DNA of 64,000 nucleotides from Amphiura filiformis (taxonomy: Eukaryota > Echinodermata > Ophiuroidea > Amphilepidida > Amphiuridae): the NCBI RefSeq assembly GCF_039555335.1, contig NC_092635.1:54813755-54877754 (forward strand), read 5' to 3'. The stretch's first letter is position 1. Each line of letters starts with the position of its first letter. Position numbers and translations under genes: made by a program. Positions 12,471 to 24,703 of this stretch are shown here, one piece after another. The notes beneath the pieces are model-generated. The model did no database searches and was not told the origin of the DNA. It saw only the letters and a list, made by a program, of their open reading frames with translations.

Positions 12471-12986
12471 CTTAAGGGATCGGATAGCAATGTTTGCACA
12501 GTGTTTTTTATAGGACATGAGAGCATATCGGACACATCAAATAGCATTATGAATACGAGGAATGTCCTTCTGATATTAATTTTTTTTTAATTTGTGATAA
12601 AGTACACATTTTATGGCAAATTATTAAAAATTTATATTTTTGACATTTAACAACAGTCCTCCAAGGAAACTTTATAAATCTAATGATATATGTATGTCAA
12701 GTATTATGTAGCTGGGAAGAAAAGCCATCCATCATTTGAAACTTTTGACCTTTTGCATTGAAGATACACATTTTTTTCCCCAAAAGACCTACAACTAAAA
12801 TATTTAGTCTTAATTTGCCATAAAATTTGTATTATCTTGTGAATTTCAAAAAATCAAAATTAATTTGATATCAGAAGGACATTCCTCGTATTTAGAATGC
12901 AATTTGGAGTGTCTGATGTGCTCTCATGTCCCACAGTCCCACAAAAAATACTGTGCAACTGCAAACGTTGCTATCTAATTTCTTAA
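12471..12986. mobile_element. Foldback element, GGATAGCAA family, copy 2
   Basis: The ends CGGATAGCAATGTTTGCACA and its complement TGCAAACGTTGCTATCTAAT bound a palindrome that includes GACATGAGAGCA / TGCTCTCATGTC and GAATGTCCTTCTGATAT / its complement. Confidence 0.8.
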
Positions 12987-13746
12987 CCATTTGAGTTAAG
13001 AATTATAATTTGTTTTACTTCCACCTTAATGTGACCTCTGCACGTAGTGCTAAAAATATAAAAAAAGATTTCCGGGTTCAAGTTTTTGTAGAAGGTTTGA
13101 GTATGCAGTTTTGACATTTTTGAAGGATCCCGTTTTATTTTTGCTCAAATCAAATCTCTCACCAATATGTCAATCAATATCAAAGAATGAATTCAAGTTT
13201 TGACTTCAACACTACACTATTTTTCGCTTATCTAGAACATTTTCACTAGTCCGACTAGCGTCTTCAGCAGATGGTGATGCTGTGATGATATCTTGTCTAC
13301 GATCGGGATATTCCTCACTGATGACATCATGTGATTGACAGTATGACATCATAGGATCCTAAAGTTTTTTAAGTGCTTTTCTGCTCAAATCCCAATTGGG
13401 CGATTTATGTTCAAAATGCATGTATTTGGTGCTTTTCTGGAATCTAACTTGGGCTTAATAAGAGTCGTTTCACGGCCTGGTGAACCAATTTGCTGTGCCT
13501 TGGAGTTTTGGCAACACTTATTAGACTCATTTCCATTGCCTCTTCTGCCATCCGATCATGTAATCTGGATCCTCCTCAGAAATATAAGCAGGCTAATATA
13601 GTCACCCAATGACAAAATATCCTCCTTACGCGGTATCGTTCCCTTGTTTTACCTATTATTGATTTCTGTTCCCCAGTTTGGTTTGTTTATCGCAAAAATC
13701 ACATTAGCACCCTGAAACTATTTAACTTCTTGCCACCAGGTTCATA

Positions 13747-14840
13747 TTGGGTCAACGGCGGGGGGATCAATCATGTGGGGAACGTCTCAAACAACTCAAC
13801 ATCATGGATCTTAATAACAGAAGGAAATATTTGTCTATGTGTTTTGCCTGTACTTGTATATTAAATTGTAACGCGTTTGGTTTCAGCAATTGGTCTGCAA
13901 ACACACATCACTCAGAAAACTTAGTTTTTAATCATAAAATCACGCCAAAAACTGACAGTTTCAAATTTACCATTGCTGTAAATTTCTCTCACCTATGGGC
14001 TGGTTTGCCAAATTCTGTAAAGGATCATTTTATCTTGTACAAGGGCACAAAGTCTTTTAAAAAACATTTGAAAACTTATTTAGTAAATAATAGTACTGAA
14101 GAGGACTCTTAAATTTTGTTGTCTCGGTTTTCTGCTCAGTGACCTACTTTATCCGTCTTCATGGCCTGTGTTGGTCTGGTGGGTGGGAGTGGGGTGTTGC
14201 TGGGTGGGTTGGTTGGGTTCAGGTGGGCCGGGGAGGGGGGGGGGGTAAATCCATGTGTCTGATAGGTAGGGGTCACTGAGCAGATTTCCATCTTGTAATA
14301 ATGTATATGTAACAATGTGTACATCCATATCGGGAGGGTGGGCTTGTCGGCTGCTGCATGTGTCTCTTTTCATTTGTTGGCCTTGGGTGGATGCCGGACT
14401 CGTCCCGGGTCCCGGGCGCTTGGGGTCGTCCCCGGGTTGCCTGGTTTGGGAATCTTTTCTGTATTCCTTCATGTAGGCAATGTGGCTTGGGGATGATTTG
14501 GAGTGGCCTTCACGTGGCATGGGTCTGGTTGCATGGGTCTGGTTTTTGTTCCTGGCTGGCTGGTAGGTGGGGGGAGGCGCATGTGGTGGCTGGCGGGTGC
14601 ATCCTTGTGATGTGGATGTACACACAATGGGTTTAAATAGTGCAATAGTGCAATCTTTTTATGTAATTGCCCCAATGGGTTGGAGGAGTCACACCTTTTG
14701 GTGACAGTGTCTTGATGCTTCTGACTCTTCCTGGCTAGCCCATTGGGTCTATTTTACTTTTGTTTCCTTTTTGTATGTATTATGTAATTTTACTTTTGCT
14801 TTTTGATGTATTTTAGCGAATTTGTAAAATAAAATAAAAT
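13747..14840 (+). mobile_element. Decayed LINE 3' end (CR1/L2-like) with AT-rich tail
   Basis: The open frame 13747-14112 looks like the C-terminal end of a LINE reverse transcriptase protein (NRRKYLSM..., HLWAGLPNSVK..., KSFKKHLKTYLVN). A 3' UTR with G-rich stretches follows and ends in an AATAA-type short repeat near 14,828-14,842. The 5' limit is unclear. The lower-strand reading of 14,149-14,625 is Pro-rich and only a shadow of the G-rich UTR. Confidence 0.55.
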
Positions 14841-14849
14841 AAATGACTT

Positions 14850-16600
14850 TTTTGTCAATTGTGGCATTGCTCAATTTATGTTCAGGGCTTTTAAAATTAT
14901 TCCGCTTTCAGTCTTGCTTAGCTCTATTACTCAAACTGAAAAGATTTCTACCACAAGCATTGAAATGATGCTGAATGTCCTACATATTTTAACATTTTCT
15001 TTCACTGGTAAAATTCCCCTAGAATGTCCCTGTATTATTTTCATTTGCATTGCTTTGTCCAGCTAGGCCTTGAGACCTATCTTGGTGTAATGCACTTTAC
15101 AGAACCTCTCTAAAATAATCATGGTCACTGAGCAATATCTATTTTATGTCAAGGAAAATTCAAATTACTTCTCTTGTACATGTTGTACACGCCAAAAACA
15201 CACTTGGACCAATATTTCCTATATTCCTATTTTTGAATTCTTAATATATATTCCTATTTTGCTACAAAATGTCCTATAATTCCTCAGTGTATTTTTCTTC
15301 CCAATTTTAATAGGAAATTAACATGTTTGTTTCTTCACTTTGTTTTTTCTGAGTCGCTTCTTGTGCTGTTGTCTTAAATTTTCAGCAGGTCAGCAGATAG
15401 ATTTTATGGGCCTCTATAAAATTTTAGTCGTCATAAATGATGCACACACCATGCAAAAATTAAAATAAATTAAAAATAGGGTAGCGTTTTTTCTTTCCAT
15501 ATTTACAAATTCATATAATTTGGTATGAAATTTACAAAATGTTTTGCCTGTTTGTAATTTGTATCACACAACTAGTATTAAAAATCAAGCCCGATAAACC
15601 TTATAAATCATTTACCATTATATTTTGCGGTGAACCTGCATTTTTAAATATTTTATATCTAAACAATTTATATTGTGCATACTTGTTCCCAAAGTTGGTA
15701 ACCTTGTATGCATTCATGCTTGCAATGTCAAACAATTGTTCCAAAACAATTGAAAACACACCTTCTTTTTCAGAAATAAAAGATGAATTTGGCAATGGTT
15801 TGGTATCCTGTTGTACCGACTTTTCAAAATAAAATCAGCTACAGGCAATAAAACACCGCATTATTAATATGTTTTTTGAAGATGTGTGGTATTATTCATT
15901 TTTCCAAACTTTTGTGATCATGGTGATGCAGCACAACTTATTTTAGTACTCGGATGTCAACACTTTTTCAAAACTTATTGTCATTTGAGTCTTTTTACTT
16001 TCAGTATGTAACTAAGTTTATAGTTATGCAAACAAACATGCTGTGTCACATGCTGTACAAAATGTACTTAAAGGAACAAACTAAAAATTAAGTGATGTCC
16101 TGTAAATGAAAGTCCTTTTGTTAGCTTTTGTTAGGGGAGAGAGGGTCAAAAAGTCATGATTACATTTGTGTTAAATTATCATCAAAAGTTGATCTTTGAA
16201 CACTTGAACCATGAATCGAGACATTGGGATGTATTCTCTAGATCACGTCTACGACTCGCTGCTAAGCCAATCAAGAACCTGTGGGAATGAGACTACCAAG
16301 TCCCACGGCGGAAAGTGCAGTGAGCCTGGACATCTGTGATCAAGATGACATAACCGGTCATCGAAAGCTCAGAAAGTGAGTACTATTTTACTGGATTTGT
16401 CTACCAAAAAATCATTAATTGATCTTTTAAGGTTGGAATTTTCAATATTACATTACATTACAGAGAGGGAGAGAGAGGCTCATCCCGTGGGGGGGGGGCA
16501 CTCACTAAAAATGGGTGATGGGATGTACGGCCACATTGACCCCCATTTTTCAACTCCCTCTCACCCAATGGCCCTCTTTTTTGTTTTCATGTCACCAAAA
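14850..16600. other. Intergenic DNA, no gene recognised
   Basis: AT-rich; the 97-codon frame at 15,539 has no visible domain. Near 16,225-16,380 a more even-composition stretch ends GGTCATCGAAAGCTCAGAAA, probably an old mobile-element end, unidentified. Confidence 0.5.
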
Positions 16601-16609
16601 GATCCCCCT

Positions 16610-16740
16610 TGTTTAAAAAATTTCTGGGAAAATTTTCCCCAGTCTCACAGAAAGACCCCTTTTTTGGGCTTTCTCACTGAAAGACCCCCCTTTTTGGTAT
16701 CTAGGCTCTCACCGAAAGGCCCCCTTGTTTGAAACTGCTG
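16610..16740. repeat. Short degenerate tandem repeat with GAAAGACCCCC core
   Basis: The block CTCACnGAAAGnCCCC recurs three times about 45 bp apart (near 16,643, 16,676 and 16,709). A related AAAAGATCCCCC lies near 16,600. Confidence 0.5.
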
Positions 16741-16997
16741 TCCAAACATCCCCGTCACTTCCAAGAAAGTCGAGTGCCCCCCTCAAAAGCACATTCGTTC
16801 ATAGGATGTCTAAACTTTTAGGTTGTTCCCTTACAGCCTGGAAGAAATACCCAAGAACAAATTGGGGGGAGGGGGTGCTGTATGTCTGTTACTGCATCCA
16901 ACAATACATCGGAAAAGGGGTAGCATTTTCACAATGTGGCATCGTTTGACATTTTTGGCAAATTGAGGTACTTTTGGTGATCAACTCAGAACTCATT

Positions 16998-17278
16998 AGG
17001 GACCGTTCACAAACACTTGTTAGGGGGGCCTGATGCAAAAGGGGGGCCCTGAAAAATTTGGACCCTCCTAGGGGGGGGCTTAAAAAATGACCACAAATTT
17101 TCCTGGGAAAATTGAGTTTATATGCTTTTCTATGGGGTTGACCCATAATTTTCATGTCAAAAAAGGGGGGGGGCCCCTGAAATTTTTGAGGTCTGTTAAA
17201 GGGGGCCCCGAAAAATTTTCGCAATAAAATTTTTTTTTTGCATCAGGCCCCCCTTACAAGTGTTTGTGAATGGTCCCT
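16998..17278. mobile_element. Foldback element with AGGGACCGTTCACAAACACT ends
   Basis: The first ~43 bp (to CTGATGCAAAA) are the inverted copy of the last ~45 bp (from GCATCAGGCCCCCC to GAATGGTCCCT). The interior has several G- and C-runs. Confidence 0.8.
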
Positions 17279-17660
17279 TAGTGATAGTGATAGACAGAGT
17301 GACACAAATTGGTGACATATACGCTGTTATTTAATGATATCTTAAAAATTAAAAGAAGACATATCTGACAGTGAAAACTAACATTTTGTTAAAAGAAATG
17401 CAAATCTATTTTTATGTAAATGTTACACCATGGCATTAAAGAACTATTAGAATTGTGATTATTATGTATTATGATCCAATTGGAGAGAAATAGCTGAAAA
17501 ATGTCAAATATTCATTTTCATTTAAACAATTTCTGTGGTCAAATTACAATTTGTGTTATTTCAAAATTAGCAAAAGCCAAATACCACACCCAAGGAACAA
17601 TAATTGTATGACCACAAAGTTTTTTCAAGCATTTTACCTGTTTGAGCTTGTACAAGCTTG

Positions 17661-17704
17661 TAATCAATCAATCAATCAATCAATACATCAATCAATCAAT
17701 CAAG
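17661..17704. repeat. AATC tetranucleotide microsatellite
   Basis: Consecutive AATC units, with one ACATC interruption. Confidence 0.9.
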
Positions 17705-19189
17705 CAAAAAAAATGTTCATTGGATAGTGTGAATTTCCACATTCCCAAAATACTGTTATTTCCGAATTCGCACTCTTGTACACTCATAAAAAGACCTTCG
17801 AACCTATTCTTTGATCAGCTTGTAATCAGTGAGAATTAGTAGGCTTTTATCGCTATGCCGAAAAGTAGACCCACGTTAAGAGTGATAGAGTTGATCTGCC
17901 TGGTCTATATTTTGCATGTTAAAGAAAGTATAGGACTTCAATTTTAATTTGTAATACTTCTTCTACTCACAAAGCAATTCTTCAAATAAAATATATTAAT
18001 ATTAATCCGCCATGTTATAAGGCCCGCTGATAATTTTTTTAATATCAGCTGATCAAACTATAATTATGCTGGGGACACAAACTCATATTTTTCAGTGTGT
18101 AAAACAGATGAAGCAGATCAGCTCAAAAAGAACTCCTTTGTGTGTGCGTTTCCTAATTTTCATTAATCCAGACAATTCAAGGATGTCTGCATTTCTTTCA
18201 ATATAATTTTTTTGTCTTGATATATCTTATTCAACTACAATACTGGTATAAAAATGCCGAGTTGATGACTGCATTATTTATTTCATTGTTACTTCAGCAG
18301 AGGGTAATGAAAGGGGAATACCCTGTCCTGATTTGTGGCACCAGATTTGTATAGTACAGGGAACAAATAATAGGTTAAGCAACATAAAAAAGAAACCCTC
18401 TAAATGGGCAAACAAGTCAGGTTAGTCAGCCATTCCGCCCCTTCTGGAGGGAGCCTAAGGGTAATTTTCACCTTGCAGTCCTAAAATTATTGTCTACTTC
18501 CTTATAGACACTATTAAGGTTTTAATACAAATTAATACAAAAAAGGTGAACATTAGTGTTACTTTGGTCATAATCAGGTGAATTTTGACTCTTTGTTGAA
18601 ATGTGTTGAAATTTGCTAAAGAAAGGCTACTGCCAGGGTTCTCACTTGCAGCCCTGTGGGATTCTGGCTGCCCTAGTAAGATTTTTGGCCTTTTCTGTGC
18701 TTTTTCCATTTTCCATCAACAATATCCCCCTTGAAAGTTGTCTTTCCCACCTCAAAAAAGTCCTGGCTATGCTACTGAGAGGTGTGTCTTTTCCAAAAGG
18801 AAATTAGTTGTTATATTCAGATGTTATGTAATAGGTGTCACATCAACAAAATATGGGGGGGGGGGGTAATAAAATGAAAGAATTTCAAAAGTGGAGAAAA
18901 AAAGTGAATCTTGAATCATAAGATTTCATGATTTTTTTTGGTGAAAAATCCCCATGATGAAGCAATTATCATGAGAATGAAACCACCATTCTCAATAGAT
19001 GTGATATGGTTCCCACTTGAATCAGGAAGGAAGGAAGTGATATTATCAGTTGTTCCACAGTCGGTATGCTGCCAAGGATATCCTCTATCTACATCCCTTT
19101 ATCTAAAGCATCACACACCCTTTCTGTAGTTTTGGTACTGTAACCACAAAGTACTTCCAGTTACCTGAGAAAATGACTATAGAAAAAAA
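17705..19189. other. Intergenic DNA, nothing recognised
   Basis: AT-rich with G-runs near 18,850. No supported gene. Confidence 0.5.
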
Positions 19190-19640
19190 TGGTTTACCAT
19201 GTGCATTACAGTGCACTCTCAGAAATACATTAATTAAGAAGTGCTATAACTTTTTAATTATTCATGCAAGCAGGGCTGTAACTACGCTGACTGGTGACGT
19301 TTGGCACTAGATGCTGGCTGTCCGGCACAAAATAACAATTTAAAAAGTGCTTTACTTCATGAATTTGATAGTAAAATTAGCTACAACCCTGCATGCAAGA
19401 AAGTAAAAAATAAAAGTATACATTTTTTGAAAGTGAATTTGTAAAGAAATCTAAATATTAACACAGATTTGGGATAAAAATAATGATTTTGGAGAAAATC
19501 ACAAAAAACTATAGAAAAAGGAAAATCCAAATGTTGTTTTTTGTGTTTTTGTAATCTACAGACTTCATTCTTAGTTTTTTTTCATTTTCTGGATGGTGAA
19601 ATTCAAAAATGTTAACTTGTGTTCTTTTTGAAAAAAAAAA
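19190..19640. repeat. Dispersed AT-rich repeat related to 1,250-1,720
   Basis: Same block order as the copy at 1,250, with an extra ~110-bp segment near 19,270-19,385 (around the ACTGGTGACGTTTGGCACTA stretch). Confidence 0.4.
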
Positions 19641-20722
19641 ACAATCGAATAATTTTCTGGGATTTTCTGGGTACCCATGTTAAAACCGGGGTTTCTGGAG
19701 GTAACCTCTATCAAGACTTGTTTTAAGTAAATATATACCCCAAGCGGGACCAGATTTCTATAAAAACATACACTTAATAGGACTAGACTAGTTTTTGCCA
19801 GGAGTTTCGATGAAAGTCCCCCTAGAAGTGCACAAATATGACAACTATTGAATCAGAAATGAATTTTGAAAGTCACATTTCGTTTTATTTTTTATCAAAA
19901 ATTCCCAAAAATGAAAATTTGGCACCCCTTTAGAGACTAGAAGAGGTGCATTTGATATCCCTAGCAGAACTATAAGAGACTAGGAATATGATATCCCTAT
20001 ATTGAGCAGGCATCCGCAAATAACGCGTTCCCGGGTGGCGCACAACACCCTTTGATTTAAAATTTGTGTATTTATTTGTAATTTTATGTCTGTTGAAATA
20101 AATGAACGCATGCACAAAAACATGCCAGGAGATCCCTCCTATACCACTTTCATTGGCCCTAAGGCGGAACCCTGGACCCCATGCATATGCTATGCTCTAT
20201 TTGGTTAATAGTTATTTCATTTTTTATTGTGGCACTTCACAGAATCTATTTGAGAATGCCTGCTATAGAGTCATTTTTTGGATTTGATACCACTAAATTG
20301 GATTCTCTGGACTAGCACTAGTCTCGCTTTTTTCGGATCAGGCATGATACCCAGCCAGAATCCCAGGTACCCCCTGGATATTTTAACCCTTGGGTCTGAA
20401 AAGTACAGACCCTGTCCCATGTTTACCGGGGGTCACCTTATTTACAAAAGGGGCTATTTTGGGGCTGCATCTAATGGAAGTAATAATTATTAGTACCCCG
20501 CCATCCATATTCTATGCAGCTTTATTGAACTTCCCCAGATGGTGAATTGTTTCCAACAATAACAACAAAATGTTATGACACAGCAAAATAATAATAGCAA
20601 TTGAACACAATTGTTTCCTTTGTAGTTTTATATCAAATATACCAAACATGTTCACAAATTCACAGTGATACAATATAAAAATACTACATACGAAATTTTA
20701 ATCTTTCTAGGAGATCAACATT

Positions 20723-20907
20723 GGGCTATTCCATTTAATCCATACACCCCCTCTGGAAGACATGACCTTAATCTCCCACACAGGGGTGTAGATTTCAAAT
20801 GGAGTCGCCCATTCAAATGACCCCATTTGAAATTCACACTTCCTGTGTGGAAGATTAAGGTCATGTCTTCCATAGGAGTGTATGGATTTCAACAGGAATA
20901 CCCCATT
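20723..20907. mobile_element. ~190-bp palindromic MITE family, copy 2
   Basis: Arms with GGAAGACATGACCTTAATCT and its complement AGATTAAGGTCATGTCTTCC around the centre TCGCCCATTCAAATGACC. Confidence 0.85.
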
Positions 20908-21834
20908 GAAAATAAGTGAATGCAAAAGTCTGCAATATACTTTACTGAGTAATTCCACTTGTTTCCAGTTATACACTTTTACAGCAGGATTTAAAAGTAA
21001 CATTTCAGAGGTACGATACATTTTGAAGATTATTAGACACCATTGCATATAAGTGCGAAAAGAATACTTTGCCAATTTTGAGACAACAAGTTCAAACATG
21101 AAAAGGGCAAGGTGATTTCCTTTAGTTTTTCATGCTTGTTGTATTGCAGATCTTATAGTCTGAGAAGAAAACTTGATACTTATAATCAAAGCCTATGTGG
21201 GAGTATACTTATAATCATAAAGGTGGGGGAAGAGGGTACTGGGGTGATACACACCTACCCAAATCCACCCTCCAGTACACTTTTTGGTAATTTTTGCTGC
21301 CAAAAGGTCCCAATTTGAAGGAAATTAAGCTTTTATCAGTGAAAATGTTAAAAAAGACACTTTTACATGTAAGCATTCCACCCATCTCCCTCCAAAAGGT
21401 TCACATTTTAGAAATTATACTTCCCTCCCCTCCCCTGGGACTGCTTATTTTGCTTACTTTTTGTGGATATGATATACCTCATTATTTGTTAAAACATTTT
21501 TAGTGATAAAACCATTTGCACATTATTTACAATTTTAAACGGTAAATAAATCTCTTAACTACTACTATGCTACAATATACATGGAACTAACACTACATTT
21601 TAATACGTACTGTACATTGTATATATTGTACCTGCAGACACAAACCTCAGCTCTTGAGGAAGTGACACAAAATATCAATTGATACAATGCAACATTTTTG
21701 ACAGTTTGCACCAAAATATGTATCTTGGAATTTAATAATTCTAGATAAAGGCACTAAGTAGATCAAGGAAACTACAAGTTAACATGTTTTCTTATTTAAA
21801 TTACTTTAGTTTACAAGCCACATTGCAATATCTT

Positions 21835-22190
21835 TTAAGGTGGTACTACACCCCTTGATAAATTCTTTTTGCATTTTTCTCAAAAAATAACTACACACTG
21901 GTAACAAAAGTAATGTATATTATAGGGGCAATGAATCCAGTTACTTCACTGAAATTTCAATGATTCAAGACAAGTGGTTCATTATATATGTTAAGAAATG
22001 AGGTACATTCTAGCAGTTCTTCTTTTCTTATCATAAATAACATACCGCATGTCTTGAGTCATTGAAAATCCAATGTAGTAACTGGATTCCTTGCCCCTAT
22101 AATATACATAACTTTTGTTACCAGTGTTATTATTTTTTGAGAAAAATGCAAAAATAGTCAAATTTATCAAGGGGTGTAGTACTACCTTAA
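21835..22190. mobile_element. TTAA-bounded foldback element, copy 1
   Basis: Bounded by TTAA. The ends GGTGGTACTACACCCCTTGA / TCAAGGGGTGTAGTACTACC are inverted. Near-palindromic over ~355 bp, with TATATTATAGGGGCAA and its complement inside. Confidence 0.85.
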
Positions 22191-23068
22191 ACTTTCTGTC
22201 TAACTCTCTTAATATTATTTTATTCCAAAGTTCAAGGTATCAAAAAGAAGACAAATACCACTAAAAAATGGGTATATTCAGGTACAACAACAGATTGAAA
22301 TAAACAGGTAGGTATTCAAGTTGTAACAAAAGACCATTCAACTTGGGAGACTTTAACAATAATATGCACAGAAATCAAAAGTTTGAGTTCAAAGAACAAC
22401 TTTTTTGTTGTGGTTACATGGTGTTTGATCACCCATACTGTAATTATAGTCTGGTAACTTCCTTGTGCATTCCAGGGTATATGATCATGGTATGATCAAG
22501 TCTCATTTGAATTAATGACCCATTACCAAAGACCAATCTACCTCTGTGCATAGTGAGTCACTTGATTACATTTGTATAGTGTTGAGTGTACCAAGTATAG
22601 ACCTGTAATGGTACATGTATTATATTTATTAAATTGTTTGCAGTTCAAATCACATTGCATTCAAAATGGTATTATATGAAGTGTGTGAAAGAACAAGTAA
22701 TAGGAACTGGATAATATAATCTTGAAGCATTGTGATCAATTTGCAACTGACCTGAAATCCCATTTGTATTTTTTGTCTTTTTCAAATGCCATATATCAAG
22801 TTTCAGAAACCAACATCCTTGTTCAATGTTCCATGTAATTAAAGTTAAGTTCTATAAGGACATGTTTTCACCACTCCAGTGTAGAGATGCAGAGTTGACA
22901 CAAATAAAAAGTACTAACCACAAATTAAGTAATTTACAAAAGAATGGGGTAAAAAAATATTTCGTCTGAGTTAGTTTGTTGTACAGTATTTAATCTACAT
23001 ATTACAAAACAAAGCAAAACATAGCTTACTGTTAAGTTTTTCACAGACATGTTACTTAACACATTAAA

Positions 23069-23379
23069 TTAAGGGGGTACTACACCCCTGTCCAATTTTG
23101 TGCCTATTTTTGCATTTTTCTCAAAAATCATAGCACATTGGTGACAATTAATATATGTATATTATAGGGGCAAGGACTACAACTACTGCACTAGAAATTT
23201 TATTTCAGCACAGACAACAGTTGTGGAGTTACTTGCCTTGAGTTGCTGAATTTTTAGTGCAGTAGTTGTAGTCCTTGGCCCTATAATTTACATATCTTAC
23301 TTGTCACCAATGCGCTATAATTTTCGAGAAAAATGCAAAAATAGGCACAAAATTGGCCAGGGGTGTAGTACCGCCTTAA
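23069..23379. mobile_element. TTAA-bounded foldback element, copy 2
   Basis: Same ends as the copy at 21,835 (GGGGGTACTACACCCCT) and the TATATTATAGGGGCAAGGA block, but a different central part. So it is a separate subfamily. Confidence 0.8.
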
Positions 23380-24458
23380 CATTTTATGATAATGCAATGC
23401 TTCTCTCCCACAGTATATTCCACATTAGTACTGGTAAAATTATGAAACAAATATGCACAAAATAATCATTTCTTTTATAAACAAAATATTTACAAAACTG
23501 CTCATTTCTGTTTTGGTACAGCTTCGCCAGAATTATGATTTGAAGTTTACTAGCTAACATTATCACCCCCAGATTTGCAGTTCAGTCCCTATATATGCCC
23601 TGAGATATATGCATGGTAGAAATACTTTGCATCTAAAGCAAACAAAATTATTTCACACTTTTGGCAAAAACATTTGTTGCAAGATTTTGTTTTGTAAAAT
23701 TGGTAGTGCACAAAATGCAGGTGTTGAGATCACCAGGATTGAATTACCCCTACTGAACTGTGTCATGGGTTCATTGATGTTAGCTCTTCAAAATGATTCG
23801 GGCAAGAAACGAACCAGAGAATGAAACAGAAAGTATATGCAGAGAAGTTCCATTGAGGTTTTTGTGAGAATCGTCACCTAGCTGGTGATTTATGTAACTA
23901 ATACTGACTTACCATAGACCTCTATATTAAACTTGTCAGTATCGTACCTAATTTTAAATGTTACTACTTTTGAATTTACAGTACATCACAAGACCAAACA
24001 AAGTGAAAGACATTTTAAAATGGATTGATTGACCAATGAGGTAACATGTAAGAAATGTCATGCAATGAAATTCTCAGGCAGGAACTTCTAATGTTTAAGA
24101 AAAGTAGATTGTTATCTATTTACTGCTATGTTCTGTCCAGCTTGATGCATGAAATTGAAGTTTAACACCAAAGTTGTGTCGGTATATATATTCACCAAAA
24201 AGCTGATATCCCAATTGCTTCTTTCAACCATTTTTACAATTCAGGAGAGGAAGTTAAATGAGAGAAATAGATGAAGCTAGGAGAAGGAGGGAACATCCCA
24301 CTTACCCAGGGGCAGATCTAGGGGATGTGCAATGGTGCTAGCTCCCACTTAACTCCTCCTTGGCAAATCTGAAAATTTGTGCAATGCAAAAAACACCCAC
24401 TCTCAGCCAATTGTACACCCGTCAACATCACGACACCCATTCCCTTTCAAGTAAAACA

Positions 24459-24464
24459 TTTAAT
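24459..24464 (-). terminator. Candidate poly(A) signal for DUOXA last exon B
   Basis: ATTAAA on the minus strand about 90 bp past the stop at 24553. A GT-rich stretch (GGGTGTCGTGATGTTG) follows 20-50 bp further on, the expected place for a downstream cleavage element. Confidence 0.5.
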
Positions 24465-24552
24465 TTTTGGCTGGATAATCTATACAGTCATATCAATTCA
24501 AGCTGGACAAAGTATAGCTACCCTATAATCCTAACTATGTCTAATCTACAGC

Positions 24553-24703
24553 TTATTCAGTTTTTGGAGCTTCTTCTGTTTCAGCAGGTGGAGCAGCTTC
24601 TTCATCAGCTGCCTTTTCTTTTAATTGTAGATCTGACATTTGGACAGCTCCTGAACCTCCATTTACTGGTTTCACAGAGTCTCCGTTCATTCCACCATGG
24701 TCT
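24553..24703 (-). CDS. DUOXA: DUOXA alternative last exon B, acidic tail
   Basis: Terminal exon with a strong acceptor (pyrimidine-rich, CTTCTACAG) and TAA at 24555-24553. It encodes about 50 residues, Gly/Asn-rich at first and then acidic and alanine-rich (KAADEEAAPPAETEEAPKTE). It also matches the phase 2 donor of exon 8, so it can replace exon A without a frame change. A foldback repeat ends about 90 bp upstream of the acceptor. Confidence 0.72.

Noticed and set aside
14149..14625. 158-codon minus-strand frame rich in Pro and Thr
   Set aside because: It is the complement of the G-rich 3' UTR of a decayed LINE; composition explains the open frame and there is no domain.
20707..21099. 130-codon minus-strand frame
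   Set aside because: About half is the ~190-bp palindromic MITE; no protein similarity seen in the rest.
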